Shown: positions 8,858 through 16,933 of the stretch, piece after piece
Layout of the letters: each line of letters opens with the position of its first letter
Numbering within the stretch: position 1 is the stretch's first letter
NCBI GenBank assembly: GCA_034670065.1
Contig: JAXMOG010000001.1
Location: forward strand, 992,001 to 1,056,000
Direction of reading: 5' to 3'
Length of the DNA stretch: 64,000 nucleotides
Origin: Mesobacterium_A sp034670065
GTDB taxonomy: Bacteria; Pseudomonadota; Alphaproteobacteria; Rhodobacterales; Rhodobacteraceae
Program-made: the position numbers and the translations under genes
The notes under the pieces: model-generated
Seen by the model: the letters and a program-made list of their open reading frames with translations, nothing else
What the model was told of the DNA's origin: nothing
The model's database searches: none

Positions 8858-9250
8858 ATGCTGACGCTAGAGCACATGAATGAACTGGCCGGCACGATGA
8901 TTGCAAATGGCATCGCATCGCTTGAGGTCAAGGGAAACGACTATGCCTTGCGCCTTGAGCGCAGCCCGGATGCCGCATCCATAACCGCAGATGCACCGGG
9001 CTTGGACTTGATGACAGCGCTTAGCCCGGCCGACGGGGTGTTCCATCCGCGTGGCGAAGCGGATGGGTTGCCGGTTTTGCACAGCGGCGCGCAAGTGGTT
9101 GAGGGCGAACCCCTGGGCTATATTGGGATCGGCCCAGTTCGGTTTCTGTGCGTTTCTCCAACGTCAGGTCAGGTCATCGGAACGTTGCCTGTAAAGGGCA
9201 TAACCGTAAGCGCAGGCGACCCCTTGTTCACAGTGGAGCCCAGATCATGA
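8858..9250 (+). CDS. Biotin-carboxyl-carrier-like protein lacking the biotin lysine
   Basis: A 130-residue protein resembling AccB: an N-terminal helical segment, a linker, and a C-terminal biotinyl/lipoyl-type hammerhead domain from about residue 57 (ADGVFHPR to SAGDPLFTVEP). The usual E-A-M-K-M hairpin reads I-G-P-V-R at 91-95. An ungapped alignment puts Pro93 at the biotinylated lysine, so this copy should not carry biotin. Genes of this type often sit with pxpBC and an AccC-like carboxylase; no accC is present here. It overlaps pxpA by 4 nt. It may have a structural role in the PxpBC complex, which is inference. Confidence 0.75.
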   Translation: MLTLEHMNELAGTMIANGIASLEVKGNDYALRLERSPDAASITADAPGLDLMTALSPADGVFHPRGEADGLPVLHSGAQVVEGEPLGYIGIGPVRFLCVSPTSGQVIGTLPVKGITVSAGDPLFTVEPRS

Positions 9251-10011
9251 AAATCGATATTAACTCCGATATGGGCGAAGGTTTTGGCCCCTACAGCATC
9301 GCAGATGACGCAGCGCTGATGGGACTGATCAGTTCGGCCAATGTTGCTTGTGGCTACCACGCTGGCGACCCGGTCATCATGGACCGCACCATCCGTTTGG
9401 CCAAGGAACATGGCGTCGATCTGGGGGCGCATGTCAGCTACCCTGATCGCATGGGCTTTGGCCGTCGCCGCATCGACATGGCCCTGCCTGAACTAGAATG
9501 CCATATCTTGTACCAACTGGGTGCACTTGATGGGCTGGCCCGGCGCGCAGGTCATCGCATCACCCATATGAATCCACATGGGGCGCTTGGAAATCTGGCC
9601 AGTGTTGACCCGGCCACCGCCAACGCCGTTGCCGCCGCCACTATGGCGTTTGATCCCGAGATCGCGTTCTTGGTGCTTCCCGGCAGCGCGCTGGAAAAGG
9701 CGGCACAGGCCAATGGTGGTCGCTGCGTACGCCTGTTCCTGGCAGACAGGGCCTATACTCATGACGGGCAGCTTGCCCCACGAAGCCAACCCGGAGCAGT
9801 GATCCACGATCCAGAGGCCGTGGTGGCCCGTGTATTGCAGGTTATCGAAACTGCTGAAATTGACACGGTTGACGGCCAGACAATAGCGATGCCGGTTCAA
9901 TCCATTCTCGTTCATTCCGACACCGCAGGCGCGGTTGATCTGGCCCAACGCCTGCGTGATGCAATTGCTGCCCGTGGCGGCTCTCTCACCCCTTTGTCAC
10001 GCCAAGGCTGA
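9247..10011 (+). CDS. pxpA: 5-oxoprolinase subunit PxpA (LamB/YcsF family)
   Basis: A 254-residue LamB/YcsF protein, the cyclic-substrate subunit of the ATP-dependent 5-oxoprolinase PxpABC. Motifs are KIDINSDMGEGFGPY at the N terminus, ANVACGYHAGDP, LGAHVSYPDRMGFGRR and the NPHGALGN stretch (usually KPHGALYN). I start it at the ATG at 9247, which overlaps the upstream stop (ATGA); an in-frame start at 9148 would intrude on the BCCP-like gene. It is the last gene of the four-gene coupled operon. Confidence 0.9.
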   Translation: MKIDINSDMGEGFGPYSIADDAALMGLISSANVACGYHAGDPVIMDRTIRLAKEHGVDLGAHVSYPDRMGFGRRRIDMALPELECHILYQLGALDGLARRAGHRITHMNPHGALGNLASVDPATANAVAAATMAFDPEIAFLVLPGSALEKAAQANGGRCVRLFLADRAYTHDGQLAPRSQPGAVIHDPEAVVARVLQVIETAEIDTVDGQTIAMPVQSILVHSDTAGAVDLAQRLRDAIAARGGSLTPLSRQG

Positions 10012-10052
10012 CAGCGGATCCCATTCAAACGACCAGAAGAAAGTATAATAAA

Positions 10053-10826
10053 ATGCCGTTTTCCGATTATAAGACCGCTCTCGTCACTGGTGCCTCAGGT
10101 GGTATGGGGTGGGCCATCGCCGAACGCCTTGCTGCAAAGGGGTTAACGGTTCACGGGCTGGCGCGCAGCGGCGCAAAGCTGAAAGACCTTGAAGCCCAAT
10201 CTGGCGTTGTACCCCATGAAATTGACATTACCGACACCGATGCGCTGACAGAATTGGTTGGCGGGCTGGAAGTTGATGTTTTGATCAACAACGCTGGTGT
10301 GTCCCGCCCCGGTAGCCTGTTGCAATCTGATGCCTTTGACATTGACGAACAGATTGATGTCAACTTTCGTGCGGCCCTACAGCTGGCGCGGCTGACATTG
10401 CCCGGCATGATGGAACGCGACAGTGGGCATATCGTCAACATCACATCGATGGCGGCGCATTATGAGTTTGGTGGGCATATCGCGTATCACGCAACCAAGG
10501 CCGCAATGCATACGGTTTCTCGTCAGTTACGTGTTGATGCCTTTGGCCGCCGCGTGCGCGTGACCGAGATCAGCCCAGGTCGGACTGAAACCGACATCTT
10601 CGCGACCGTGGAAAAGATTGATCCGGCAGAGGCCAAGCGCAAGTATTTCGAAGGTTTCGAAATGCCCCAGGTTTCAGATATCGCGGATGCTGTGGAATAC
10701 GCTGTTGGGGCGCCACAATACGTCAACATCGGCATGATCGAAATTCTGCCTACCCTGCAGGTTCCGGGCGGATTGCGTACCGGCAAACGGGTCGGTGATG
10801 AGGTCATCCTGACCGGCGGAAAGTGA
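10053..10826 (+). CDS. Short-chain dehydrogenase/reductase
   Basis: A 257-residue classical SDR using NAD(P). It shows TGASGGMG at 12-19 for nucleotide binding, NNAG at 79-82, and the catalytic Ser132, Tyr145 and Lys149 (YHATK). No basic residue directly follows the glycine motif, and ARSGAKLKDL leaves NAD versus NADP open. It lies 41 bases after pxpA but faces the GntR-regulated catabolic cluster, so it could belong to either; an alcohol or hydroxyacid dehydrogenase role is likely. Confidence 0.85.
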   Translation: MPFSDYKTALVTGASGGMGWAIAERLAAKGLTVHGLARSGAKLKDLEAQSGVVPHEIDITDTDALTELVGGLEVDVLINNAGVSRPGSLLQSDAFDIDEQIDVNFRAALQLARLTLPGMMERDSGHIVNITSMAAHYEFGGHIAYHATKAAMHTVSRQLRVDAFGRRVRVTEISPGRTETDIFATVEKIDPAEAKRKYFEGFEMPQVSDIADAVEYAVGAPQYVNIGMIEILPTLQVPGGLRTGKRVGDEVILTGGK

Positions 10827-10855
10827 TAGACCGCCCCAAGTGAAACAGGCGGGCA

Positions 10856-10891
10856 CAGGCAGCAAATTGGATTGAACGCCGATGCTGCCTG
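10856..10891. repeat. Stem-loop downstream of the SDR gene
   Basis: A perfect 9-bp inverted repeat, CAGGCAGCA and TGCTGCCTG, is separated by 18 nt in the gap between the convergent SDR and GntR genes (10827-11087). No T tract follows, so a terminator role is uncertain. The rest of that 261-bp gap holds nothing I can support. Confidence 0.4.
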
Positions 10892-11087
10892 CGCTTTCCG
10901 CACGACAACGGCGCAGTTTGTTTTGCCCTTGTCAGCCAAACCAATGTGACCTGCAGGGAATATCGCCCCAACGATTGCGGGCGCAGACCACAACCGGATG
11001 GCAGCATATGCCAACGCCAGCCAAGCACAGCCAAAGCTATGCCCGGTGGTAGCTTCCTAAAAATTGTCGAGGCTTAAGCCCGAGTGT

Positions 11088-11831
11088 TTACTTGGCCTGA
11101 AGCAAGCTAATCGCGCGATCAGACGTATCGCGGATGTGGATTTCCATCAGTTTTTCAGCAAGATCAGCGTCGCGTGCCAATGTTGCGGCCATGATTTCGC
11201 GATGCTCTTCAAACTTCTTCTTGCCCAAGCCTTCGGGGGCTTTTTTGGTGACGAAGCGGTATCTGTCCAATTGGTCAAACATGATCGAACGGAGCCTGAA
11301 AAGCCATCGCCCTGTGCAGGCGGAAACAAGCGCCTCATGAAAATCACGGTGACGTTGCACCCATTCAGAGTGCCGTTCCATCCGTTGTGCCCAAGGCAGG
11401 CTTTCGATCAGGCTAAGACGATGATGAACCGCAACAATATTGGCTTCCCAATCGTCGTCGCCATTCTCAATAGCATCGCGCACCGCCCGCTTTTCCAGAT
11501 AGAGAAAGTGTTCGGTAACTTCGATCAGCTCTTCTGCGGAAACCGGGGCCACTTTGAACCCTTTGCCCGCCTCTAGCGTTACAAACCCTTCTGACACCAA
11601 CTGCGAAAGTGCTTCGCGCAGCGTGCCAATGCCAACATCAAAGCGTTTTGTCATATCCGCAAATTTGAGCCGGGCTTCCGGTTCAAACACGCTGCTGACA
11701 ATGTCGCTGCGCAAACGTGCCAGAACATCTTGTCCGGAAGACGGATCCACGGTTTTTGCCTGACTGGCGCTGTGTGATTCAGTGGTATTTTTCAAGCGAT
11801 GCTCCGTTTCACAATCTGGCAGTTTAATCAC
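11088..11831 (-). CDS. GntR-family regulator, FadR/FCD subfamily
   Basis: A 247-residue regulator: an unstructured N-terminal tail of about 30 residues, a winged helix (DVLARLRSDIVSSVF through GIGTLREALSQLVSEGFV) and an all-helical FCD effector domain with His residues (HRDFHEALVSAC, HIRDTSDRAI) that in the family bind metal and an organic acid. It is transcribed away from the FAH/VOC catabolic operon, which it probably represses until a pathway carboxylate binds. Confidence 0.87.
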   Translation of the reverse strand: MIKLPDCETEHRLKNTTESHSASQAKTVDPSSGQDVLARLRSDIVSSVFEPEARLKFADMTKRFDVGIGTLREALSQLVSEGFVTLEAGKGFKVAPVSAEELIEVTEHFLYLEKRAVRDAIENGDDDWEANIVAVHHRLSLIESLPWAQRMERHSEWVQRHRDFHEALVSACTGRWLFRLRSIMFDQLDRYRFVTKKAPEGLGKKKFEEHREIMAATLARDADLAEKLMEIHIRDTSDRAISLLQAK

Positions 11832-11933
11832 GTTCTAAGCGGCTGTTCCATTCCACGTAAAAGGTTCGAATATCTCTTAGCACACGTCTGGTGCAAAAAA
11901 ATCAAAGTATTTCCTTCCTAGGTCACATTCTCC

Positions 11934-11968
11934 AAGATATACATATTTTCGAAAACTGGAAGATATAC
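11934..11968. promoter_or_regulatory. Candidate operator, palindrome flanked by AAGATATAC direct repeats
   Basis: TTTTCGAAAA (11946-11955) is a perfect palindrome flanked by two AAGATATAC direct repeats at 11934-11942 and 11960-11968, ending just before the FAH gene start. Another TTCGAA followed by TATCT is at 11865-11875 near the GntR start. The placement suits the GntR operator, but the assignment is inference. Confidence 0.4.
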
Positions 11969-11970
11969 GA

Positions 11971-12816
11971 ATGAAATTGATTTCCTACACCAAAAGTCAA
12001 GAGCCGTCTTGGGGCGTCGCCCTGGATGACGGCATCGTAGATATAGGTCGCCGCGCGAACGGGGCCATCCCGGACCTTAAATCGTTTCTGGCCGCCGGAT
12101 CACCACAGGCGCAGCTGGATGTTGGCACGAAGCCGGATTTTGGTTTTGATGAGGTCAATTTGCTGCCTGTCGTGCCGAACCCGGACAAGATTGTGATGGC
12201 GGCCTTGAACTACCATGAAGATGGTGAAGACCCGGACAAGCTGCCAAACTATCCAGTTCTTTTCCTGCGCCTGCCCTCTTCGCAGATTGCCGATGGCGAC
12301 CCGCTGATTCAGCCACGCGATTCTGAACGTCTGGACTTTGAGGGCGAACTGGCGGTTATCATCGGCAAGGCCGGGCGGCATATTCAGCGCGAACAGGCCA
12401 TGTCTCATGTGGCGGGCTATTCCATCTACAATGATGGCAGTGTTCGGGACTGGCAGAGACATTCGCATCAATTCACGCCCGGCAAAAACTTTACCGGTAC
12501 AGGCGCCTTTGGCCCCTGGATGGTTCAGGCATCCGATCTGCGGGTTGAAGACCGTGGATATTCCTTGGTGACCGAGGTGAATGGCGTCGAAAAACAGCGA
12601 ACAGACACATCGCGGATGATTTTCGATATCCCCTACCTGATCGCCTATATCTCGACCTTTGCGCCGCTGGAACCGGGCGATGTGATCGTAACTGGGACGT
12701 GCACTGGCTTTGGCGCTACGCGTCGACCGCAGGAATTTCTGAAACCCGGAGACCGTGTTGATGTGACGATCGAGGGCATCGGCACATTGTCAAACACCGT
12801 GAAAGCAGAAGCTTGA
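11971..12816 (+). CDS. Fumarylacetoacetate hydrolase (FAH) family protein
   Basis: A 281-residue FAH-superfamily enzyme, a group that includes acylpyruvate hydrolases, oxaloacetate decarboxylases and 2-hydroxyhepta-2,4-dienedioate isomerases. Divalent metal ligands are expected at Glu124, Glu126 and Asp155 (LDFEGELAVIIG, YNDGS), with Lys172 in PGKNFTGTGAFGPW and the C-terminal TGTCTGFGATRRP loop. The usual TGTPGGVG reads TGTCTGFG. It is the first gene of the cluster downstream of the putative GntR sites and next to an extradiol-dioxygenase-like gene, which suggests a C-C bond hydrolase or decarboxylase step in a cleavage pathway. Confidence 0.87.
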   Translation: MKLISYTKSQEPSWGVALDDGIVDIGRRANGAIPDLKSFLAAGSPQAQLDVGTKPDFGFDEVNLLPVVPNPDKIVMAALNYHEDGEDPDKLPNYPVLFLRLPSSQIADGDPLIQPRDSERLDFEGELAVIIGKAGRHIQREQAMSHVAGYSIYNDGSVRDWQRHSHQFTPGKNFTGTGAFGPWMVQASDLRVEDRGYSLVTEVNGVEKQRTDTSRMIFDIPYLIAYISTFAPLEPGDVIVTGTCTGFGATRRPQEFLKPGDRVDVTIEGIGTLSNTVKAEA

Positions 12817-12875
12817 CTGTTATCGGGATCACTCTACATCAACTCTCCGATCGAGCCAATATTTCGATGATGTTA

Positions 12876-12890
12876 AAATATTCGAAAATG
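12876..12890. promoter_or_regulatory. TTCGAA-containing site before the VOC gene
   Basis: AAATATTCGAAAATG repeats the TTCGAA core found twice in the GntR/FAH divergent region, here in the short gap between the FAH and VOC genes. It could be a further GntR-regulated site. Confidence 0.3.
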
Positions 12891-12951
12891 TTTGATTCAG
12901 TCGAACACGCCTGCTAGTGTCATCGAAATAGGGATTCCTGAGGAGGGTGAA

Positions 12952-13857
12952 GTGAGCTACTTAGTTAATGCACTTGGTCATGTGCAATTGAACGTGATCG
13001 ATGTCGACGCACTGGTAAAAGAGTCGATTTCAATCCTGGGCCTGCACGTGACAAAGGAACTGGGCGGTTCTGTCTGGATGTCGTCGAACGGACGACAAGC
13101 AGAACTGGTTCTGCATGAATCTTCGGAAAACTCCGTGCGTTCCATCGGTTTCGATGCGGTTTCAGAAGATGCAGTCGCCGAAGCCGCCAGCCGGGTGGAA
13201 GCTGCAGGCTGTCGTCTGGTGTCAACCGACCCGACTTTGTCATGCTGCGAAAAGGGCATGAGCTTTGTCACCCCACAGGGGCATACTTTCGAAGTCCACT
13301 CTCCTATCGAAGATGAGACCTACGGACGTCGTCATGCGACGGTGGGAATGGGCCCTTTGCGCATTGATCACGTCAACATCACTTCCCCAGAACCAACAGT
13401 GACCCGCGCGCAGCTTGAAAGCATCATGGGGCTGCGGCTGTCAGAACGCATGGTTGATGACGGTCTAAGCTGGATGCGTGGTGGCAACCGCCTGCACCAC
13501 ATTCTGGGCATCGTTCGTGGCGACACGGGCCTGCACCACTATTCATGGGAAGTCGCGGAATTTTCAGACTACTGCAAATTGGGCGATATCCTTGATACGC
13601 ATGACAAAATGATGGTTTGGGGCCCTGGTCGCCACCGTCCGGGTGACAACACCTACGCGTATTATGTCGACGCTTGCGGCGCGATGGTCGAGTGCGCAGG
13701 CGGCATGGCCTTCATTCACGATGATGATCGCTACGAAGCCAACGTGATCACCGCCTTGAAACGCCCAGAAAATGTTCGGGTCATGAATGTCTGGGGCGAA
13801 CCTGCCCCTGCTCCGTGGCTGCAACATCGGTTCCCTTGGGCCGCACCACAGACCTGA
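12952..13857 (+). CDS. Two-domain VOC protein, extradiol ring-cleavage dioxygenase-like
   Basis: A 301-residue vicinal-oxygen-chelate protein with two repeated glyoxalase modules (about 5-120 and 135-255). In the second module His140 (IDHVNI), His195/196 (LHHYSWE) and Glu247 (MVECAGG) are spaced like the His-His-Glu iron ligands of extradiol dioxygenases such as BphC. I start at a GTG at 12952 because AGGAGGG lies at 12941-12947; an in-frame upstream TTG at 12892 lacks a ribosome-binding site. With the neighbouring hydrolases this suggests oxidative ring or C-C cleavage. The substrate is unknown, and a non-oxygenase VOC activity remains possible. Confidence 0.8.
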   Translation: MSYLVNALGHVQLNVIDVDALVKESISILGLHVTKELGGSVWMSSNGRQAELVLHESSENSVRSIGFDAVSEDAVAEAASRVEAAGCRLVSTDPTLSCCEKGMSFVTPQGHTFEVHSPIEDETYGRRHATVGMGPLRIDHVNITSPEPTVTRAQLESIMGLRLSERMVDDGLSWMRGGNRLHHILGIVRGDTGLHHYSWEVAEFSDYCKLGDILDTHDKMMVWGPGRHRPGDNTYAYYVDACGAMVECAGGMAFIHDDDRYEANVITALKRPENVRVMNVWGEPAPAPWLQHRFPWAAPQT

Positions 13858-13893
13858 CTTTCACGCCTATCAAGCGAATTGGATGGATAAACA

Positions 13894-14457
13894 ATGGTTA
13901 CAATAGGCATACTTGAAGGATCGCTTCGCAAAGCATCGTTGTCGCGGGCTGTGGCCCGCGCGGCGGTGGGGCTGGCTGCAGACGGATCGACATGTGTCGC
14001 CCTGCCCAACCCCGGTACTTTGCCGATCTTCAATCAGGATGATCTGGACGCCGGCATGCCGCAAAGCGCAGCCGAAATGATTGAAGCCACTGCAAATGTA
14101 GATGCGCTGTTGATCGTAACGCCTGAATATAACTGGTCTGTTCCTGGCGGCTTGAAAAACGCAATTGACTGGCTGTCGCGCGCAAAACCAGACCCGCTTG
14201 GCGGCAAACCCGTCGCGATCTGGAGCGTTTCACCCGGCCTTCTGGGGGGCGCACGCGTGCATCAAAGCCTGCGTCAGGTGCTGCACTGCATGGACATGCA
14301 GGTGATGGCAAAGCCCGAAGTTCAGATCGCCGGTGCCAAGGGCAAGGTCGATGTAGAGGCCAGCCGGATCACCAACGAAGACACCGAAGAATTTTTGCGC
14401 GCGCATCTGGCCCGCTTTGAATCATTCTGCAGCGCTTGGGCGGCTGGAAACGCCTAA
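13894..14457 (+). CDS. NAD(P)H-dependent FMN reductase
   Basis: A 187-residue flavodoxin-fold NADPH-dependent FMN reductase. GSLRKASLSR at 9-18 binds the FMN phosphate and PEYNWSVPGGLKNAIDW at 77-93 packs on the flavin. Such enzymes reduce quinones or supply reduced flavin to a monooxygenase. No flavin-dependent oxygenase is adjacent, so quinone reduction, or flavin supply to an enzyme elsewhere, are both possible. It lies 36 bases after the VOC gene in the same operon. Confidence 0.85.
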   Translation: MVTIGILEGSLRKASLSRAVARAAVGLAADGSTCVALPNPGTLPIFNQDDLDAGMPQSAAEMIEATANVDALLIVTPEYNWSVPGGLKNAIDWLSRAKPDPLGGKPVAIWSVSPGLLGGARVHQSLRQVLHCMDMQVMAKPEVQIAGAKGKVDVEASRITNEDTEEFLRAHLARFESFCSAWAAGNA

Positions 14458-14484
14458 GCTTCGTTACGAATACAAGGACTCCGA

Positions 14485-15372
14485 ATGGAACACGATCTCA
14501 CATTTATGTCTGACGGCCTGAAGCTTTCGGGCGTTCTGCATGTGCCCGAGGGGCGCAAACCCGGACAGCGGCTGCCCACGTTCATTGTGTTGCACGGCTT
14601 TGTTGGCACCAAAGACAAATCTCATGTCGAATTGGTCGCCCGAATGATCGAAGATATGGGTTACTGCGTCTTCCGTATTGATTTCCGTGGCTGTGGCCAA
14701 AGTGAGGGCGCACGCGGCGAAGTGCGGTGCTTTGATCAAGTCGCAGATACACGCAACGCTCTGACATTCATTGCTGAACGCGAAGAAGTTGACCCAGAGC
14801 GCATCGGCGTTACCGGGCACAGCTTTGGCGCAGCTGTCGCTATCTTTACAGGTGGTGTCGATCAACGCGTGGCCTGTGTTTTGTCTCTGTGTGGATGGGG
14901 CGATGGCGAACGGAAATTCCGCGGCCAGCACCCAACGCCCGAAGCCTGGGAAAAGTTCACAGGAATTCTGGAAAAAGGTCGCAAACACAAAGCCGAGACC
15001 GGCGAAAGCATGTGGGTTTCGCGCTTTGACGTTGTTCCGATCCCGGAAGAGCTGCGCAAGAACCTCTCGCCTCATGCTCAATTCGAAGTGCCGGTCGAAA
15101 CTGCGATCAGCATGTATAACTTCCGAGCGAATGATGTTGTGGCCGATATCGCGCCCCGCCCTCTTTTGCTGTTCCACACCGCCGGTGATGTGATCACCCC
15201 AATGGAGCAATCCATCAGCTTGTTTGAAAGGGCTGGCGAGAATGCGGAACTGATGATCCCCACGGGTGTTTCGCACTTCCCGGTTTCGGATGAGGATGCA
15301 CCACATACGAAAGCGCTCATCGCTGCTTGGCTGAAAAAGTTCTTTCCAACGCCATTGGCAGAGGACGCATGA
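14485..15372 (+). CDS. Alpha/beta hydrolase
   Basis: A 295-residue alpha/beta-hydrolase. The nucleophile is Ser113 in GHSFGA; the Asp in GDVITP and the His in GVSHF complete the likely triad; the oxyanion-hole motif is LHGF. It resembles the acyl/feruloyl-esterase-like and C-C hydrolase groups. An AAGGA site precedes the ATG, and its stop overlaps the Ldh2 start (ATGA). In this operon it may hydrolyse the ring-cleavage product or an ester substrate; this is inference. Confidence 0.85.
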   Translation: MEHDLTFMSDGLKLSGVLHVPEGRKPGQRLPTFIVLHGFVGTKDKSHVELVARMIEDMGYCVFRIDFRGCGQSEGARGEVRCFDQVADTRNALTFIAEREEVDPERIGVTGHSFGAAVAIFTGGVDQRVACVLSLCGWGDGERKFRGQHPTPEAWEKFTGILEKGRKHKAETGESMWVSRFDVVPIPEELRKNLSPHAQFEVPVETAISMYNFRANDVVADIAPRPLLLFHTAGDVITPMEQSISLFERAGENAELMIPTGVSHFPVSDEDAPHTKALIAAWLKKFFPTPLAEDA

Positions 15373-16427
15373 AACATTTTCGCCCCGAGGACCTAAAGGC
15401 TTATGCAGCGGCACTTTTACAGGCCGCTGGATACACCCCGGCGCACGCCGAGCATTCGTCTGACATTCTGGTTTGGGCAAATGCCCGAGGGGCGGATTCG
15501 CATGGCGTTCTTCGCATTCCTCGGTATGTAGAGATGGTCAAGCTGGGCATTATCAATCCGGTCGCGGAACCCGAAACCCTGTCTCAGGAAGGGGCCATAG
15601 CTGTATTGGAGGCAGGCCGCGCACCCGGTCCATCCGCCATGATCAGCGCAATGGACACTGCGGTAGACATCGCTGGTCGGCTTGGCATTGGCTGGTGCTC
15701 GGTGCGCAACATCACCCATGCCGGGGCGGTTGGATACTTCGCGCTGAGGGCCGCGGAAAAAGGCTACCTTGGCATTGTCATGACGGCGTCTGGCCCGTTG
15801 ATGGCCTATCACGGTGCTCGGGTGGCAGGCGTGTCGACAAACCCCATTTCCTTTGCTGCGCCCTCGAACGAACGCCCCCTTTTGTTTGATATGTCCACTT
15901 CGACAGCCGCCTTGGGGAAAATCATGCAGGCCAAAGATGCAAAGACGGCCATTCCGCCCAATTGGGCGATTGATGAAAATGGCGATCCCACCACAGACCC
16001 TGCCGCAGTTGCCACGCTTACCCCGCTAAGCGGCCCCAAAGGATCTGGATTGTCGATGATGGTCGAGGTTCTGGCCAGCGTTCTGGTGTCCAACCCTGTG
16101 ATTTCAAAGGCATTGTCTGGCGAAAAGGGCGCAATGAATGGCGCAGCCCTGGCCATACGTATCGACAGTTTCGGTGATCCAGCGGTTTTTGCCCAGCATA
16201 TTACCGATCTGGCAATTCAGCTGAAGAAGCTGCCAAAGACACCTGGAACAGAAGAGATTTTGATGCCCGGCGAACGCGGGTTCCGCTTGTCAGACCATAG
16301 GATGCAAAACGGTATCCCGATCGCGGACGGTACGTTGAAACGATTGGCCGAAGTTGCAGACAGGTTCGGCGTCGCTCAACCTGACGCTCTGGAAACCACG
16401 GCCGAGTTCACGCATCCTGGGGAGTAA
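15369..16427 (+). CDS. Malate/L-lactate dehydrogenase family (Ldh2) oxidoreductase
   Basis: A 352-residue NAD(P)-dependent 2-hydroxyacid dehydrogenase of the Ldh2/YlbC/YbiC family, not related to Rossmann-fold LDH. Landmarks are DSHGVLRIPRYVEM with His45, the NITHAGAVGYF stretch, STNPISFAAPS and the C-terminal MPGERGFR. The ATG at 15369 overlaps the upstream hydrolase stop, so the two are coupled. It probably oxidises a 2-hydroxyacid produced by the pathway to a 2-oxo acid. Confidence 0.88.
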   Translation: MKHFRPEDLKAYAAALLQAAGYTPAHAEHSSDILVWANARGADSHGVLRIPRYVEMVKLGIINPVAEPETLSQEGAIAVLEAGRAPGPSAMISAMDTAVDIAGRLGIGWCSVRNITHAGAVGYFALRAAEKGYLGIVMTASGPLMAYHGARVAGVSTNPISFAAPSNERPLLFDMSTSTAALGKIMQAKDAKTAIPPNWAIDENGDPTTDPAAVATLTPLSGPKGSGLSMMVEVLASVLVSNPVISKALSGEKGAMNGAALAIRIDSFGDPAVFAQHITDLAIQLKKLPKTPGTEEILMPGERGFRLSDHRMQNGIPIADGTLKRLAEVADRFGVAQPDALETTAEFTHPGE

Positions 16428-16466
16428 GACAGACACGGCATTCAATGTTCTTGGGAGGGGACAAAT

Positions 16467-16931
16467 ATGAACAAAACAGATCACGGCCAACAATCCACCG
16501 CTCAGCGCGCCGTCAGCGGTGGCGTGCTGCTGGCGGTTGGGCTTGTCATGCTGATCTTTGCCTGGGGCTATCCTGTTGGCAGCGTCACGCAGATGGGCCC
16601 CGGATTTATTCCGCGTGTTGTCAGCCTGCTGATCTGTGCCCTGGCCGCGGGAATAATCGTGATTGATGTAACCACCCCAAACCTGGAAAGCGCCGGAAGA
16701 ATGCATTGGCGTGGGCTGGTATTCGTTGCGGCAGCCATAACCGTATTCGCGGTTTTGATCGATTTTGTTGGTCTGATCCCTTCGGTCTTCCTAGCGGTCG
16801 CAGTTTCCATGTTTGCAGATGACAAGGCCAAACCTTTGTCGGTTTTGATCTACGCCAGCCTCGCCACATTGGGCGGTTGGCTGTTGTTCGTTGTCACCCT
16901 TGAACTGCCGATCCCGGCTTTCTGGAGATAG
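16467..16931 (+). CDS. tctB: Tripartite tricarboxylate transporter small subunit TctB
   Basis: A 154-residue membrane protein with four predicted helices, matching the TctB small subunit. GPGFIPRVVSLLI is the typical motif after the first helix. A strong GGGAGGGG ribosome-binding site precedes it. It forms a sodium- or proton-coupled permease with TctA, receiving solute from TctC. The gene order here is B-A-C. Confidence 0.88.
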   Translation: MNKTDHGQQSTAQRAVSGGVLLAVGLVMLIFAWGYPVGSVTQMGPGFIPRVVSLLICALAAGIIVIDVTTPNLESAGRMHWRGLVFVAAAITVFAVLIDFVGLIPSVFLAVAVSMFADDKAKPLSVLIYASLATLGGWLLFVVTLELPIPAFWR

Positions 16932-16933
16932 AG

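Noticed and set aside
8858..9250. Functional biotin carboxyl carrier protein AccB
   Set aside because: The lysine that accepts biotin is absent, and no biotin carboxylase gene is present in the operon.
10827..11014. Possible remnant of a minus-strand gene (frame with a short hydrophobic start)
   Set aside because: It continues antisense into the SDR gene, lacks a ribosome-binding site, and matches no family I recognise.
14464..15480. 338-codon minus-strand open frame
   Set aside because: It lies wholly antisense to the alpha/beta hydrolase and Ldh2 genes and shows no recognisable domain.
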